From: Gammaproteobacteria bacterium
GTDB lineage: Bacteria; Pseudomonadota; Gammaproteobacteria; Tenderiales; Tenderiaceae
Length of the DNA: 64,000 nucleotides
Direction of reading: 5' to 3'
Assembly (NCBI GenBank): GCA_021731365.1
Contig: JAKFXL010000029.1
Coordinates: forward strand, 1-64,000
The notes under the pieces: generated by a model
Database searches by the model: none
What the model saw: only the letters and a program-made list of their open reading frames with translations
Told to the model about the DNA's origin: nothing
Part shown: positions 52,666-62,603 of the stretch, in pieces
How positions within the stretch are numbered: position 1 is the stretch's first letter
How the letters are laid out: each line of letters begins with the position of its first letter
Made by a program: the position numbers and the translations under genes

Positions 52666-53355
52666 ATGGCTAATACCCCCATCCCCGTCATTACGATCGA
52701 TGGTCCGAGTGGATCAGGCAAAGGGACGCTCAGTCGTCTGTTGGCCAACGAGCTGGGCTGGCACTTCCTTGATAGTGGTGCGCTGTATCGCCTGGTGGCA
52801 CTGGCAGCGCGGCGTCACGCCATCCCCTTTGATGATGAAGCTGCGCTGCAAACGCTGGCGGCCCATCTGGATGTGCAGTTTGCCTCTGATGCCGAGGGTC
52901 AGGAGACAACAATTCTGCTGGAAGGGGAGGAGGTTACCAACCTCGTTAGAAGCGAAGAGTGTGGTAACGACGCCTCTAAAGTGGCTGTTATACAGAGTGT
53001 TCGTGATGCACTGCTGGGGCGTCAGCGCGCTTTTTGTCAGCCCCCAGGGCTCATCGCTGATGGGCGCGATATGGGCACGGTTATCTTTCCAGACGCCAAA
53101 TTGAAGGTGTTCCTTGACGCCAGCCTTGAAGAACGTACTGCCAGGCGTTACCGGCAGTTGAGGGAAAAGGGGATCGATGCTAGTATTGATAGTCTTTTTG
53201 ACGAGTTGGCGGAGCGTGACCGGCGTGATAGATCACGTGCAGTCTCCCCTTTAAAGCCAGCGCCAGATGCGGTGACGATAGATTCAAGTGCCCTTGGGAT
53301 TCAAGAGGTACTGACTCAAATACGCCAACTTTGGCAACGTGTTAAAGTGCAGTAG
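52666..53355 (+). CDS. cmk: Cytidylate kinase
   Basis: Phosphorylates CMP and dCMP. The 229 residues have the P-loop [19 protein letters not shown], the [13 protein letters not shown] segment, [23 protein letters not shown] and the Arg-rich [16 protein letters not shown] precedes the ATG. It is in the usual place before rpsA. Confidence 0.97.
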   Translation: MANTPIPVITIDGPSGSGKGTLSRLLANELGWHFLDSGALYRLVALAARRHAIPFDDEAALQTLAAHLDVQFASDAEGQETTILLEGEEVTNLVRSEECGNDASKVAVIQSVRDALLGRQRAFCQPPGLIADGRDMGTVIFPDAKLKVFLDASLEERTARRYRQLREKGIDASIDSLFDELAERDRRDRSRAVSPLKPAPDAVTIDSSALGIQEVLTQIRQLWQRVKVQ

Positions 53356-53505
53356 TTAAAAAGGATGCGGATTAATCCGGCGTCCCCGTAGTGATTTTCG
53401 GTGGTCTGCTTACAGGCCGTATACATACAACTCCGTTATTCTAACGGATTAACAACTCTCCAGAGATACCCAGGATTGGCTTGGGTAGGGAAAAGGTAAC
53501 CACGA
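53356..53505 (+). promoter_or_regulatory. rpsA leader with two hairpins
   Basis: The 150-base region before rpsA can form CCGTTA-TTC-TAACGG (53433-53447) and TACCCA-GGATTGGCT-TGGGTA (53467-53487). The second has a GGA in its loop just upstream of the AAAAGG ribosome site. In E. coli the rpsA leader uses hairpins with GGA in place of a strong Shine-Dalgarno site for autoregulation by S1; a similar role here is inferred. Confidence 0.45.
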
Positions 53506-55179
53506 ATGAGCGAAAGCTTTGCACAAATGTTAGAGGAAAGCCTGTCATCCGAACGGATGCAGCCAGGCGCGATCTTTAAAGCCACCGTTATCAGCGTCGA
53601 CCACAATGTCGTTGTTGTAAACGCCGGCCTGAAATCGGACAGCGCTATTCCTGTCGAACAGTTTTATAACGAACAAGGTCAGGTTGACGTAAAAGTTGGC
53701 GATGAAATTGAAGTTGCACTTGAGTCTGTTGAAGACGGCTTTGGTGAAACCCGTATGTCCCGTGAAAAAGCTGTTCGTGCCCATTCATGGGTAGTGCTTG
53801 AGCAGGCGATGAACGACAAAGAGACCGTGATCGGTATTATTACCGGCAAGGTTAAGGGTGGTTATACTGTTGAATTGAATGGTATTCGTGCCTTCTTGCC
53901 AGGTTCACTGGTTGATGTACGTCCTGTTCGTGATGCCGCTCATCTCGAAGGTAAGACCCTGGAGTTCAAGGTTGTTAAACTCGATCGTCGTCGCAACAAC
54001 GTTGTTGTCTCCCGCCGTGCTGTGGTTGAGAGCGAAACCAGTGCTGAGCGTCAGCAGCTGCTTGAAAACCTCCAAGAGGGGCAGGTAGTTAAAGGTATCG
54101 TCAAAAATCTTACTGACTACGGCGCATTTATTGATTTAGGTGGTATTGATGGCCTGCTGCACATCACTGATATGGCATGGCGTCGTGTACGTCAACCATC
54201 AGAGATCGTAAATGTTGGTGATGAGATCGAAGTGAAGGTTCTGAAATTTGATAAAGAGCGTCACCGTGTATCCCTGGGCCTGAAACAGATGGGTGAAGAT
54301 CCATGGGAAGATATCTCACGCCGTTACCCAGTGAGCAGTCGCTTGAGTGGTAAAGTGACCAACATTGCTGATTACGGCTGTTTTGTTGAGATTGAAAATG
54401 GCGTTGAAGGGCTGGTTCATGTCTCTGAAATGGACTGGACCAATAAAAACATCCACCCTTCCAAGGTTGTTCATGTTGGACAGGAAGTGGATGTTATGGT
54501 CCTTGACATCGACGAAGAGCGTCGTCGTATCTCCTTGGGTATGAAGCAGTGTCAATCCAATCCGTGGGAAGCCTTTGCAGCTACCCATAATAAGGGTGAC
54601 AAAATCACCGGTACAATCAAGTCTATTACTGACTTTGGTGTGTTTGTTGGTCTGGATGGCAGTATTGATGGTCTTCTGCACCTCTCTGACCTCTCTTGGA
54701 ATGAAGCGGGCGAAGAAGCGGTGCGCGAGTACAAGAAGGGTGATGAGGTTGAAGCCGTTATCCTGGCTATTGACCCAGAGCGTGAGCGCATCTCCCTGGG
54801 TGTTAAGCAGCTCGATCAAGATCCGTTCTCTATGTATGTTGGAGAAAACCTTAAGGGCAGCATAGTAAAAGGCACAGTACTTGAAGTAGATGCCAAGATG
54901 GCATTGATCCAGTTGGCCGACAGTGTTGAGGGTCATCTGCGTGCTTCCGAGCTGTCTCGTGAGCAGGTAGAAGATGCCCGTACAGTACTGAAAGTGGGTG
55001 ATGAGGTTGAAGCCAAGTTTATCGGTGTAGATCGTAAAAACCGCACAATCATGCTCTCAATCAAAGCCAAAGATAATGACGACGAAGCTGATGTCGTCAA
55101 TGAGTACAGTGCCAGCAAGTCCAGCACTGCGACTACTCTTGGTGATCTGATCAAAGAGAAGATGGAAACACAGGGTTAA
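53506..55179 (+). CDS. rpsA: Ribosomal protein S1
   Basis: A 557-residue mRNA-binding protein of the 30S subunit with six S1 OB-fold repeats, the length of the E. coli protein. Repeats are visible through recurring signatures such as [62 protein letters not shown] and [23 protein letters not shown]. It lies between cmk and ihfB and is followed by a terminator. Confidence 0.98.
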   Translation: MSESFAQMLEESLSSERMQPGAIFKATVISVDHNVVVVNAGLKSDSAIPVEQFYNEQGQVDVKVGDEIEVALESVEDGFGETRMSREKAVRAHSWVVLEQAMNDKETVIGIITGKVKGGYTVELNGIRAFLPGSLVDVRPVRDAAHLEGKTLEFKVVKLDRRRNNVVVSRRAVVESETSAERQQLLENLQEGQVVKGIVKNLTDYGAFIDLGGIDGLLHITDMAWRRVRQPSEIVNVGDEIEVKVLKFDKERHRVSLGLKQMGEDPWEDISRRYPVSSRLSGKVTNIADYGCFVEIENGVEGLVHVSEMDWTNKNIHPSKVVHVGQEVDVMVLDIDEERRRISLGMKQCQSNPWEAFAATHNKGDKITGTIKSITDFGVFVGLDGSIDGLLHLSDLSWNEAGEEAVREYKKGDEVEAVILAIDPERERISLGVKQLDQDPFSMYVGENLKGSIVKGTVLEVDAKMALIQLADSVEGHLRASELSREQVEDARTVLKVGDEVEAKFIGVDRKNRTIMLSIKAKDNDDEADVVNEYSASKSSTATTLGDLIKEKMETQG

Positions 55180-55199
55180 CTCTACCCCTGTTTGACAGG

Positions 55200-55228
55200 C
55201 CGCCCGACTGTTTGGTTGGGCGGTTTTC
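55200..55228 (+). terminator. Terminator after rpsA
   Basis: An 8-bp stem CCGCCCGA / TTGGGCGG (one G-U pair) with an 8-base loop and four T. It would end the supraoperon transcript before ihfB, at least in part. Confidence 0.75.
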
Positions 55229-55318
55229 TGAAAGCCGTTGCCAAAGGACCTGATATAGGTCAATATCTATCTTTAACAGTGAGTTGCAAACTCCTGGAAA
55301 AGTGGAGAATTATAAGAA

Positions 55319-55627
55319 ATGACTAAGTCTGAACTTATAGATTTGTTGGCTCAGCGTCATAAACACCTTACTTATAAAGATGTCGAATTTGCCGTCAAAA
55401 TCATGATTGAGCAGATGGCCCAGAATCTTGCTACCGGAGAACGGATTGAGATTAGAGGCTTTGGCAGCTTTTCCCTGCATTTTCGTCCGCCTCGTACTGG
55501 AAGAAACCCTAAAACTGGAGACTCCGTGCCTCTGGAGGGGAAATTTGTTCCTCACTTTAAACCTGGAAAAGAGCTGCGGGAGCGTGTGAATGAGAGCATT
55601 GGTCGGGTTGAAATTACTGAGGCCTGA
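55319..55627 (+). CDS. ihfB: Integration host factor subunit beta
   Basis: A 102-residue DNA-bending protein of the HU/IHF family. It starts [17 protein letters not shown], has the [28 protein letters not shown]-binding arm and ends REREV-like in [14 protein letters not shown]. It forms a heterodimer with IhfA, which is not in this window. GTGGAG lies upstream of the ATG. Confidence 0.97.
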   Translation: MTKSELIDLLAQRHKHLTYKDVEFAVKIMIEQMAQNLATGERIEIRGFGSFSLHFRPPRTGRNPKTGDSVPLEGKFVPHFKPGKELRERVNESIGRVEITEA

Positions 55628-55666
55628 TCCTGAGTCTACGGCTCTTGAAAGGTGGGAGGAGGGGTA

Positions 55667-55960
55667 TTGAATATCGCTGGCGCTGTACTATTAGTTGTGT
55701 TGGTCATTGTAGGATTAACCTTTTCTCTTCTCAACTCTACGCCTGTAGAGTTTAGTTACTATTTTGGCAGTACTGTATTGCCTTTGGCATTTGCGCTGAT
55801 TATCGCCATGGTGGTGGGGGTTTTACTGGGTGCATTAGGTGTGCTGGGTATTGTTATTAAGCTGAAGCGTGAGTCTATGCGCCTTAAAAAAGTTATCAAG
55901 GCATCGGAGCGCGAGTTATCACAATTACGTAGCAGTGCAAACTTACCAAAAATTGGTTGA
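55667..55960 (+). CDS. lapA: LapA-like inner-membrane protein
   Basis: A 97-residue protein with two transmembrane helices (AGAVLLVVLVIVGLTFSLLN and LPLAFALIIAMVVGVLLGALG) and a cytoplasmic coiled tail, matching LapA/YciS (DUF1049). In E. coli it works with LapB in lipopolysaccharide assembly. The best start is TTG (MNIAGAVLL), a few bases after GGAGGAGGGG; an upstream GTG lies within that site. lapB, normally next, is missing here. Confidence 0.85.
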   Translation: MNIAGAVLLVVLVIVGLTFSLLNSTPVEFSYYFGSTVLPLAFALIIAMVVGVLLGALGVLGIVIKLKRESMRLKKVIKASERELSQLRSSANLPKIG

Positions 55961-56077
55961 GCGGATTGGCCTAGTCTGTTGAGTTAAGTTTTTGTGTGTT
56001 TTAAATATCTCATCGTGTGCGTCTTATTCCCGTCGCCAGTTCTGGTGTGGCGGCCTAATTAGGTATCAATACCCATA

Positions 56078-56785
56078 ATGGTAGATCACAAGCGAATTAT
56101 TGTTGCCCTGGATTATGCCAATGCTGCTGATGCGTTGGCGATGGCAGATCAGCTTGATCCGACCCGTTGTCGTTTAAAGGTAGGCAAAGAGCTGTTTACC
56201 CGTGAAGGCCCGTTGATTGTAAAGCAGCTGCAGGATAAGGGTTTTGAGCTTTTTCTGGACCTGAAATTTCATGACATACCCAACACCGTGGCTGCTGCCT
56301 GCCTAGCGGCGGCAGATTTGGGTGTCTGGATGGTGAATGTTCATGCACTGGGAGGGCGGCGGATGATGGAGGCTGCACGCAACGCACTGGATAGTTATAG
56401 CCATCAAACATTGCTGATAGCGGTCACCGTGCTTACCAGTATGGAAGCTAACGACCTGAGTGAAATAGGGTTTTCTGATAATCCTGGAAATCTGGTGTTG
56501 CGGCTTGCAACCTTGGTAAGTGAGTCGGGTCTGGATGGGGTGGTGTGCTCCGCGCAGGAGACGAAGATGTTGAATAAGCAGTTTTCTGAAAAACTACTTT
56601 TTGTAACGCCTGGCGTCAGGCCATTTGGAAGTGATGTTGGAGATCAGCGTCGGGTGATGACACCGGCATTGGCGATCAATTCAGGGGCTAATTATCTGGT
56701 GGTTGGCAGGCCCATCACGCAGGCACCAAAGCCGTTGCTGGCATTTGACGAAATTTGGCAACAAATTGCCCAAGCCACTGCTTGA
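56078..56785 (+). CDS. pyrF: Orotidine-5'-phosphate decarboxylase
   Basis: Last step of UMP synthesis. The 235 residues start [20 protein letters not shown], with the catalytic Lys/Asp array in [17 protein letters not shown] and the phosphate-binding [14 protein letters not shown] near the end. It follows lapA by 117 bases, in the position it takes after lapB in E. coli. Confidence 0.97.
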   Translation: MVDHKRIIVALDYANAADALAMADQLDPTRCRLKVGKELFTREGPLIVKQLQDKGFELFLDLKFHDIPNTVAAACLAAADLGVWMVNVHALGGRRMMEAARNALDSYSHQTLLIAVTVLTSMEANDLSEIGFSDNPGNLVLRLATLVSESGLDGVVCSAQETKMLNKQFSEKLLFVTPGVRPFGSDVGDQRRVMTPALAINSGANYLVVGRPITQAPKPLLAFDEIWQQIAQATA

Positions 56786-56859
56786 CGTAATAATTTTAAC
56801 TTGGCATTCTCCTTTTGCAGTTTGAGCAATAACAGTGTTATTTCAACAAGGAGAGTGGA

Positions 56860-57141
56860 ATGATTAAACATCTGGTTTTGGCTGTTACATTATTATTCGC
56901 AACGTTTACGTTATACGCCGCCGGGCCGGTTAATGTGAATACGGCAGATGCGGCAACAATCGCTAAAAACGTAACGGGTATTGGCATGGTGAAGGCTGAG
57001 GCCATTGTTAAATATCGCGAAAAAAATGGTCCTTATAAAACCGTTGATGATTTAAGCAAGGTGAGTGGTATCGGTGAGGCTACTATTAAGAAAATTAGAC
57101 CGCAGGTCACCGTATCTTCGCTGGATAAAACTAAGAAGTAA
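56860..57141 (+). CDS. ComEA-like helix-hairpin-helix DNA-binding protein
   Basis: A 93-residue exported protein with a signal peptide (HLVLAVTLLFATFTLYA) and a ComEA-type double helix-hairpin-helix: VNVNTADAATIAKNVTGIGMVKAEAIVKYREKNGPYKTVDDLSKVSGIGEATIKKIRPQ. The periplasmic family binds incoming DNA in natural transformation. The first GIG carries Met-Val-Lys, the second is complete. A strong AAGGAGAG precedes the ATG, and AATAAC-AGT-GTTATT (56828-56842) just upstream is a possible operator. Confidence 0.9.
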   Translation: MIKHLVLAVTLLFATFTLYAAGPVNVNTADAATIAKNVTGIGMVKAEAIVKYREKNGPYKTVDDLSKVSGIGEATIKKIRPQVTVSSLDKTKK

Positions 57142-57162
57142 GAAGTAGCGGGTGATAGTTGT

Positions 57163-57193
57163 AAAACGCCATGCATTGCATGGCGTTTTTTTA
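57163..57193 (+). terminator. Intrinsic terminator after comEA-like gene
   Basis: A stem of about 10-12 bp (AAAACGCCAT with ATGGCGTTTT) and a short loop, running into a T-rich tract. A-T ends make it active in either direction. Confidence 0.85.
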
Positions 57194-57216
57194 TTTTCCA
57201 CCACAAGGTTAAAACC

Positions 57217-57377
57217 ACCGGCTTTAGCCGGTCAACTTTAGTACAGCTGTTATAAGCAAGCTTGGAATAGCTGAATCACTTTCCGGCTTGTTGGTTTTGC
57301 GCGTTTTGATGGGTGTGCGTTTGACGACTTTAGTCGTCTGCACCCATCAGCGCTAACCCACCTACTTTAGTAGGTGG
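57217..57377. repeat. Three palindromes with a common TTTA loop
   Basis: Three perfect hairpins share the loop TTTA closed by C-G: ACCGGC/GCCGGT (57217-57232), GACGAC/GTCGTC (57323-57338, inside an outer GATGGGTG/CACCCATC stem at 57308-57348) and CCACCTAC/GTAGGTGG (57358-57377, followed by TAG). Stems differ in sequence but keep the same loop. Such palindromes are typical of REP/BIME units and of the ends of IS200/IS605-type elements; no transposase gene is present. The 287-base gap holds no gene. It may also mark the boundary of the polysaccharide cluster. Confidence 0.65.
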
Positions 57378-57428
57378 TAGTTCAGTTGTAGTTACTGTTT
57401 TCATATACAAGGCAGGGGTGATACAAAA

Positions 57429-58886
57429 ATGAACATTCAACCGATTATTCTCAGCGGAGGTTCCGGCACCCGATTATGGCCTCTATCTCGAGAGCACTAT
57501 CCAAAGCAGCTAATTGCCTTATACGGTAATCATAGTTTGTTACAGGAGACCCTGCTTAGGCTAAACGGGTTGGAGAAACAATCGGCAGATATTCAGATGC
57601 GTTCCCCCCTTATCGTTTCTAACGAAGAGCACCGTTTTCTCGTGGCGGAACAGCTTCGTCAGATTGGTTGCTCGTTTGAAAAAATTATTCTTGAGCCTGC
57701 TGGCCGCAATACTGCCCCCGCGTTAACACTTGCCGCTTTGGCCTCTATCAGAGACGGACAAGATCCGTTGCTACTGGTAATGCCCGCCGACCATGTCATT
57801 CAAAATGTTGATGCATTTCAGAAAACCCTGTTTGCTGGAGCGCAATTGGCTGAAAGTGATTACCTTGTAACCTTTGGTATAGTGCCTTGTTCCCCAGAGA
57901 TTGGTTACGGTTACATCATGAAAGGGGCTGCATTAAGTGGCGATGCCACTACCATTGGCCGCTTTGTTGAAAAACCATGCACCACTACGGCTGAGCAGTA
58001 CCTACAATCAGGGCAATACCTTTGGAACAGCGGTATGTTTATGATGCGCGCTTCACTCTGGCTCAAAGCGATTAATCTGTATCAACCGGTTATTGCTGCT
58101 GCCAGTAAAGCTGCTTTTGATGCTGGCAGTGAGGACGTTGATTTTTACCGTGTCGACAAACGGCTCTTCAGTGACTGCCCCAGCGACTCTATTGACTACG
58201 CTGTGATGGAGAAGATCGTTACCACTGAGGCTGACAGTGCCAATGGAATTAAGGGAGCAATGATACCGCTGAATGCCGCCTGGTCAGATGTTGGTTCGTG
58301 GACAAGTCTTTGGGAGGTGAGTCCACACGATGAGGTGGGCAATGTAGTCAAGGGGGATGTCTATTCCCTCGCCACCAAAAACAGCCTGTTGATATCCGAA
58401 CACCGCATTCTTGCCACTGCTGGGCTGGAGGATATGATCGTTATAGAGACGGCCGATGCCGTAATGGTTGCCCACAAGGATCAAGCTCAAGAGGTCAAGA
58501 AACTGGTAGAGCTGATCAAGGCCGATGGCCGCACACAGCACCAGAGTCATCGCAAGGTCTACCGTCCTTGGGGCTGTTATGAAGCGATTGACAGCGGCGA
58601 GCGCTTTCAGGTGAAACGTATCACCGTTAATCCAGGCGCTGCATTATCGCTGCAGATGCACCACCATCGCGCTGAGCACTGGGTGGTAGTCAAAGGCACA
58701 GCCAAAGTCACTGCGGGCGAACAACAGCTGCTGCTGACTGAGAACCAGTCCACCTACATCCCTATAGGCGTTAAACACCGCCTTGAAAACCCCGGCGCCA
58801 TTCCACTGGAACTCATTGAAGTGCAGTCCGGCAGTTACCTCGGTGAAGATGATATTGTCAGGTTTGAGGATGTTTATGGCCGCTAA
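57429..58886 (+). CDS. manC: Mannose-1-phosphate guanylyltransferase / mannose-6-phosphate isomerase
   Basis: Makes GDP-mannose and, in the bifunctional form, mannose 6-phosphate. The 485 residues have the nucleotidyltransferase signature ILSGGSGTRLWPLSREHYPKQ, VMPADHVI and RFVEKP, and a C-terminal cupin-type isomerase domain with QMHHHRAEHWVVVKGTAKV and VKHRLENPG. First gene of the surface-sugar cluster. Its GDP-mannose can feed the GDP-fucose genes at the right end. Confidence 0.95.
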   Translation: MNIQPIILSGGSGTRLWPLSREHYPKQLIALYGNHSLLQETLLRLNGLEKQSADIQMRSPLIVSNEEHRFLVAEQLRQIGCSFEKIILEPAGRNTAPALTLAALASIRDGQDPLLLVMPADHVIQNVDAFQKTLFAGAQLAESDYLVTFGIVPCSPEIGYGYIMKGAALSGDATTIGRFVEKPCTTTAEQYLQSGQYLWNSGMFMMRASLWLKAINLYQPVIAAASKAAFDAGSEDVDFYRVDKRLFSDCPSDSIDYAVMEKIVTTEADSANGIKGAMIPLNAAWSDVGSWTSLWEVSPHDEVGNVVKGDVYSLATKNSLLISEHRILATAGLEDMIVIETADAVMVAHKDQAQEVKKLVELIKADGRTQHQSHRKVYRPWGCYEAIDSGERFQVKRITVNPGAALSLQMHHHRAEHWVVVKGTAKVTAGEQQLLLTENQSTYIPIGVKHRLENPGAIPLELIEVQSGSYLGEDDIVRFEDVYGR

Positions 58887-59019
58887 GCCATTGTCCGCCA
58901 TCTCTTTCTGTTTTTTTGGAGTTATAGATTTTGTGGTAACATTAGCCCCCTATAGATTTTATTTAGATAATGGCCAGTAGATCACCAACATATAGGCTGT
59001 GGATAGGGATAGTGGATCG

Positions 59020-60087
59020 ATGTTAACTACAGTGCTTGTCACCGGCGGAGCCGGATTTATTGGTTCTAATTTTGTCCTTGATTGGATTGCGTCATCAGAC
59101 GAGCTGGTTATCAATCTCGACAAGCTCACCTATGCTGGCAACCTACAGAACCTTGAAACGCTGAAGGGTGATAAACGCCACATATTTGTTCAAGGCGATA
59201 TCGGCGATCACAATCTGGTACTGGGCCTGCTGCGTGAACACAATGTACGTGCTGTGATCAACTTTGCTGCCGAGAGCCACGTTGATCGTTCCATCGACGG
59301 CCCAGAAGAGTTTATCCAGACCAATGTAGTCGGCACTTTCCACCTGCTGGAGGCGGTGCGTGACTATTGGGGTGGTCTTGCTGAAAACGATAAGTCCGCA
59401 TTTAGATTTTTGCACGTCTCCACTGACGAGGTCTACGGCTCACTGGAGAAGAGCGATCCCCCATTTGCCGAAACCAACCGCTACGAACCTAACAGCCCAT
59501 ACTCTGCCAGCAAAGCTGCCAGTGACCATCTTGTGCGCGCCTATCATCACACCTACGGCCTGCCAGTACTGACAACCAACTGCTCCAACAACTACGGCCC
59601 TTACCACTTCCCAGAAAAGCTGATTCCGTTGTGCATTCACAATGCACTTACCGGCAAACCATTGCCTATCTATGGTGATGGTCAACAGGTAAGGGACTGG
59701 CTCTATGTAAAAGATCACTGTTCTGCCATTCGCCGTGTGCTTGAAGCAGGCAAAGTAGGGGAGACCTACAACGTTGGTGGTTGGAACGAAAAACCTAACC
59801 TCGAAGTGGTGCAGACTCTCTGCGCCATACTCGATGAGCTAAAACCACGCAGTGATGGCCGCCCTTACGCCGATCAGATCACCTATGTTAAAGACCGTCT
59901 CGGCCATGATCGTCGCTACGCCATCGACGCTCGCAGACTTGAACGTGAACTGGGCTGGCGCCCCGCCGAGACCTTCGAAACTGGCATTAAAAAGACCGTG
60001 CAGTGGTATCTCGATAACCAGGAATGGGTCAACAACATCACCAGCGGTGCCTACCGCGACTGGGTTGAACGACAATACCTCGTATGA
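59020..60087 (+). CDS. rmlB: dTDP-glucose 4,6-dehydratase
   Basis: Second step of dTDP-L-rhamnose synthesis. A 355-residue SDR enzyme with the NAD motif [37 protein letters not shown] with catalytic Asp and Glu, and the YxxxK pair in [11 protein letters not shown]. The ATG starts at [10 protein letters not shown]; an upstream GTG is possible. Its stop overlaps the rmlD ATG. Confidence 0.97.
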   Translation: MLTTVLVTGGAGFIGSNFVLDWIASSDELVINLDKLTYAGNLQNLETLKGDKRHIFVQGDIGDHNLVLGLLREHNVRAVINFAAESHVDRSIDGPEEFIQTNVVGTFHLLEAVRDYWGGLAENDKSAFRFLHVSTDEVYGSLEKSDPPFAETNRYEPNSPYSASKAASDHLVRAYHHTYGLPVLTTNCSNNYGPYHFPEKLIPLCIHNALTGKPLPIYGDGQQVRDWLYVKDHCSAIRRVLEAGKVGETYNVGGWNEKPNLEVVQTLCAILDELKPRSDGRPYADQITYVKDRLGHDRRYAIDARRLERELGWRPAETFETGIKKTVQWYLDNQEWVNNITSGAYRDWVERQYLV

Positions 60088-60989
60088 AGATACTGTTATT
60101 GGGCAAGGATGGCCAAGTCGGTTGGGAGTTGCAGAGGGCACTGGCGCCACTAGGCAATGTGATAGCATGTAACCGCAATGAGGCTGATCTAGAACAGCCA
60201 GAAACCTTGCGCCACCTCGTCCGCAGCATAGCCCCCAGTATTGTTGTTAATGCAGCGGCCTATACAGCCGTTGATCGTGCCGAATTGGAACCCGAACGTG
60301 CCACACGTATAAATGCGGAGTCGGTGAGTGTATTGGCAGAAGAGGTAAAAAAACTAGACGGCTGGTTGGTCCATTACTCAACGGATTATGTCTTTGATGG
60401 CAACAAACATGGCACCTATCTGGAGACCGATGCCACTGCACCGCAAAGTGTTTACGGTAAAAGCAAACGGGCAGGGGAGCTGGCCATTGAAGCAGTTGGT
60501 TGCAAGCATCTTATACTGCGTACCAGCTGGGTCTTTGCCACACGCGGCAGTAATTTTGCCAAAACCATGTTACGGCTAGCCAAGGATCGTGAAGAACTCA
60601 AAGTAGTGTGTGATCAGATCGGCGCCCCTACCAGCGCTGAACTGATCGCTGACGTCACCGCCCTGGTACTACATCGTCTGGCCTATGATCAACCTCTAGC
60701 TGAACGCACCAGCGGTACCTACCACTTGGTTGCAGACGGTGAAACCAGTTGGCATGGTTATGCCCAATTTGTCATCGCAGAGGCGTTGCGTCACGGCGCA
60801 AACCTAAAGAGTGTGCCTGAGCGAATACTTCCCATCACCACTGCTGAATATCCGTTACCCGCACACCGCCCGACCAACTCCAGACTCAACACCCAAAAAC
60901 TACGCGACACCTTTGGCATAACACTGCCCTCATGGCAGATGCATGTGCAGAGAATGGTCGCAGAAATTATTCAACCGGGGATTCTATGA
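60084..60989 (+). CDS. rmlD: dTDP-4-dehydrorhamnose reductase
   Basis: Final reduction to dTDP-L-rhamnose. The 301 residues have the cofactor motif [32 protein letters not shown], the STDYVFDG segment and a YGKSKRAGE catalytic YxxxK. It overlaps rmlB and rmlA by ATGA at both ends, a translationally coupled triplet. Confidence 0.96.
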   Translation: MKILLLGKDGQVGWELQRALAPLGNVIACNRNEADLEQPETLRHLVRSIAPSIVVNAAAYTAVDRAELEPERATRINAESVSVLAEEVKKLDGWLVHYSTDYVFDGNKHGTYLETDATAPQSVYGKSKRAGELAIEAVGCKHLILRTSWVFATRGSNFAKTMLRLAKDREELKVVCDQIGAPTSAELIADVTALVLHRLAYDQPLAERTSGTYHLVADGETSWHGYAQFVIAEALRHGANLKSVPERILPITTAEYPLPAHRPTNSRLNTQKLRDTFGITLPSWQMHVQRMVAEIIQPGIL

Positions 60990-61867
60990 AACGCAAAGGT
61001 ATCATTCTCGCCGGCGGCGCGGGCACACGCCTACATCCCGCCACTTTGTCAGTCTCAAAACAGTTGTTGCCGGTATTTGATAAACCGATGATCTACTACC
61101 CACTCAGCACCCTGATGCTGGGGGGGATCCGTGACATCCTTATCATCTCCACCCCCCAAGACACACCACGTTTCACCCAGCTGCTGGGTGATGGCAGCCA
61201 GTGGGGACTCAATCTGCAATATGCAGTACAACCGAACCCGGATGGATTGGCGCAAGCCTTCATTATTGGCGAAGAGTTTATTGGCAACGATCCAGTAGCC
61301 TTGGTCTTGGGTGACAACATTTTTTACGGCCACGATTTTCACACGCTGCTGGGCAGTGCGATGAAACGTGCTGAAGGTGCAAGTGTATTTGCCTACCACG
61401 TACACGACCCAGAACGTTATGGTGTGGTCGAGTTCGATGCTCAAGGCAAGGCAATCAGCCTGGAAGAGAAACCTAAAACACCAAAGTCTAACTATGCAGT
61501 CACAGGGCTCTATTTTTACGACCAACAGGTTGTTGAGTTGGCAAAAAGCCTCAAGCCCTCGCCCCGTGGCGAACTCGAAATTACTGACATCAATCGCCTC
61601 TACATGGAGCTAGGACAGCTTGATGTTGAAATAATGGGTCGTGGTTACGCTTGGCTTGACACCGGCACCCATGAATCGCTGCTGGATGCGGGGCAATTCA
61701 TTGCCACTATCGAACAGCGACAAGGCCTCAAAGTCGCCTGCCCAGAAGAGATCGCCTATCGCCAGCACTGGATTGATGCAGAACAGCTGGAAAAACTAGC
61801 ACAGCCACTTTCCAAAAATGGCTATGGACAATACCTGCAACGTATACTGAAAGAAACCGTGTATTAA
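60986..61867 (+). CDS. rmlA: Glucose-1-phosphate thymidylyltransferase
   Basis: First step of dTDP-rhamnose synthesis. The 293 residues start [39 protein letters not shown], with [20 protein letters not shown] and [22 protein letters not shown]. It overlaps rmlD by ATGA; the frame is open upstream but only within rmlD. The next expected gene, rmlC, is displaced by about 1 kb of debris. Confidence 0.97.
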   Translation: MKRKGIILAGGAGTRLHPATLSVSKQLLPVFDKPMIYYPLSTLMLGGIRDILIISTPQDTPRFTQLLGDGSQWGLNLQYAVQPNPDGLAQAFIIGEEFIGNDPVALVLGDNIFYGHDFHTLLGSAMKRAEGASVFAYHVHDPERYGVVEFDAQGKAISLEEKPKTPKSNYAVTGLYFYDQQVVELAKSLKPSPRGELEITDINRLYMELGQLDVEIMGRGYAWLDTGTHESLLDAGQFIATIEQRQGLKVACPEEIAYRQHWIDAEQLEKLAQPLSKNGYGQYLQRILKETVY

Positions 61868-61874
61868 TAATACG

Positions 61875-62053
61875 ATGCGACTCTCTCAATAAACACAGCA
61901 AGTTATCCGAGATACCGTTCAAGAGATTTTTGGCACCGAGGCCAATGTAAAGCTTTCCGGATCGAGGATAAACGATGACGCAAGGGGGGCTATATCGACT
62001 TGCTGGTTGGATTACCCTTCATCACGGCAGAGGTTGAACGAAAAACGATGTAG
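61875..62053 (+). pseudogene. Broken minimal nucleotidyltransferase
   Basis: Conceptual translation gives MRLSQ, a stop, then QEIFGTEANVKLSGSRIND, and, after a one-base shift in a run of six G, ARGGYIDLLVG and ITAEVERKTM. This matches the N-terminal half of MNT-type nucleotidyltransferases (GSR...RGG.IDLLV), common as toxin-antitoxin or stand-alone genes. The TAA at codon 6, the frameshift and loss of the 3' half show that it is dead. Confidence 0.7.
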
Positions 62054-62070
62054 CTCGTGGCCAGGCCTCC

Positions 62071-62317
62071 ATGTCATGGCGCGACAACTGCTACGAGGGC
62101 CTGCCCCGCGAAGTGCTTTGGGCATAATGCGCCAATGGAAAGCTTCTGGGGCAGCCTGAAAAATGAATTGGTGCATCACCGCCGTTACTCCGCCCGCGCT
62201 GAGGGATAGGCTTCAATCCAGAAGTACATCGAGATTTTTTATAATCGCCAACGACGCCACTCGCGTCTTGGCTATGTCTCACCGGCTGTGTTTGTGGCTA
62301 ATTTCAACAAACAATAG
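62071..62317 (+). mobile_element. IS3-family transposase remnant (3' end of OrfB)
   Basis: The frame reads MSWRDNCY, then, after a foreign stretch, APMESFWGSLKNELVHHRRYSARAE, a stop, and IQKYIEIFYNRQRRHSRLGYVSP, AVFVANFNKQ. This is the C-terminal rve-domain end of IS3-type OrfB, with its catalytic Glu region. A 28-base insertion (62097-62124) and a 6-base insertion with a TAG break the frame. The following GTGTCCGTTATTGACAGG (62335-62354) resembles the right end of such an element. The left part is absent. Confidence 0.8.
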
Positions 62318-62356
62318 GCCAGTGCTTGAAGTGGGTGTGTCCGTTATTGACAGGGC

Positions 62357-62500
62357 ACCTCACCACAAAGAACCATTGAACGCTGGCTCAAGCAACTCAA
62401 AGAAAATGGCCTGATAGAGTTTAGAGGCGCCCCCAAAACAGGCGGTTATTATTTGGACGAAGACGAATCTGCGCCACCTAAGGGAGAAAAACCAAAATGA
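62357..62500 (+). pseudogene. Winged-helix gene tail (first)
   Basis: An open stretch of 47 codons reading SPQRTIERWLKQLKENGLIEFRGAPKTGGYYLDEDESAPP, ending GEKPK and TGA. It is the C-terminal winged helix of AlbA_2/RecG-like (COG2865) ATP-binding proteins. The 5' part is cut off at the end of the IS3 remnant, suggesting that the element landed in this gene or replaced its front. Confidence 0.6.
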
Positions 62501-62603
62501 ATCCCAGCCACTTCCGCCCCGTCATTGCGAGCCCTTCGACCGGATCAAGACGGGCTCCGGCGCCTCAAGGCCCCCTGATTTGTAATGCAGTACGTCACGA
62601 AGT

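Noticed and set aside
57217-57377. Considered a CRISPR array
   Set aside because: Only three units, spaced irregularly, with stems of different sequence; no direct repeat of 24 bases or more and no cas genes.
62515-62560. CGTCATTGCGAGCC resembles a widespread dispersed bacterial repeat
   Set aside because: Only about 14 bases match from memory and no second copy was noticed in this window.
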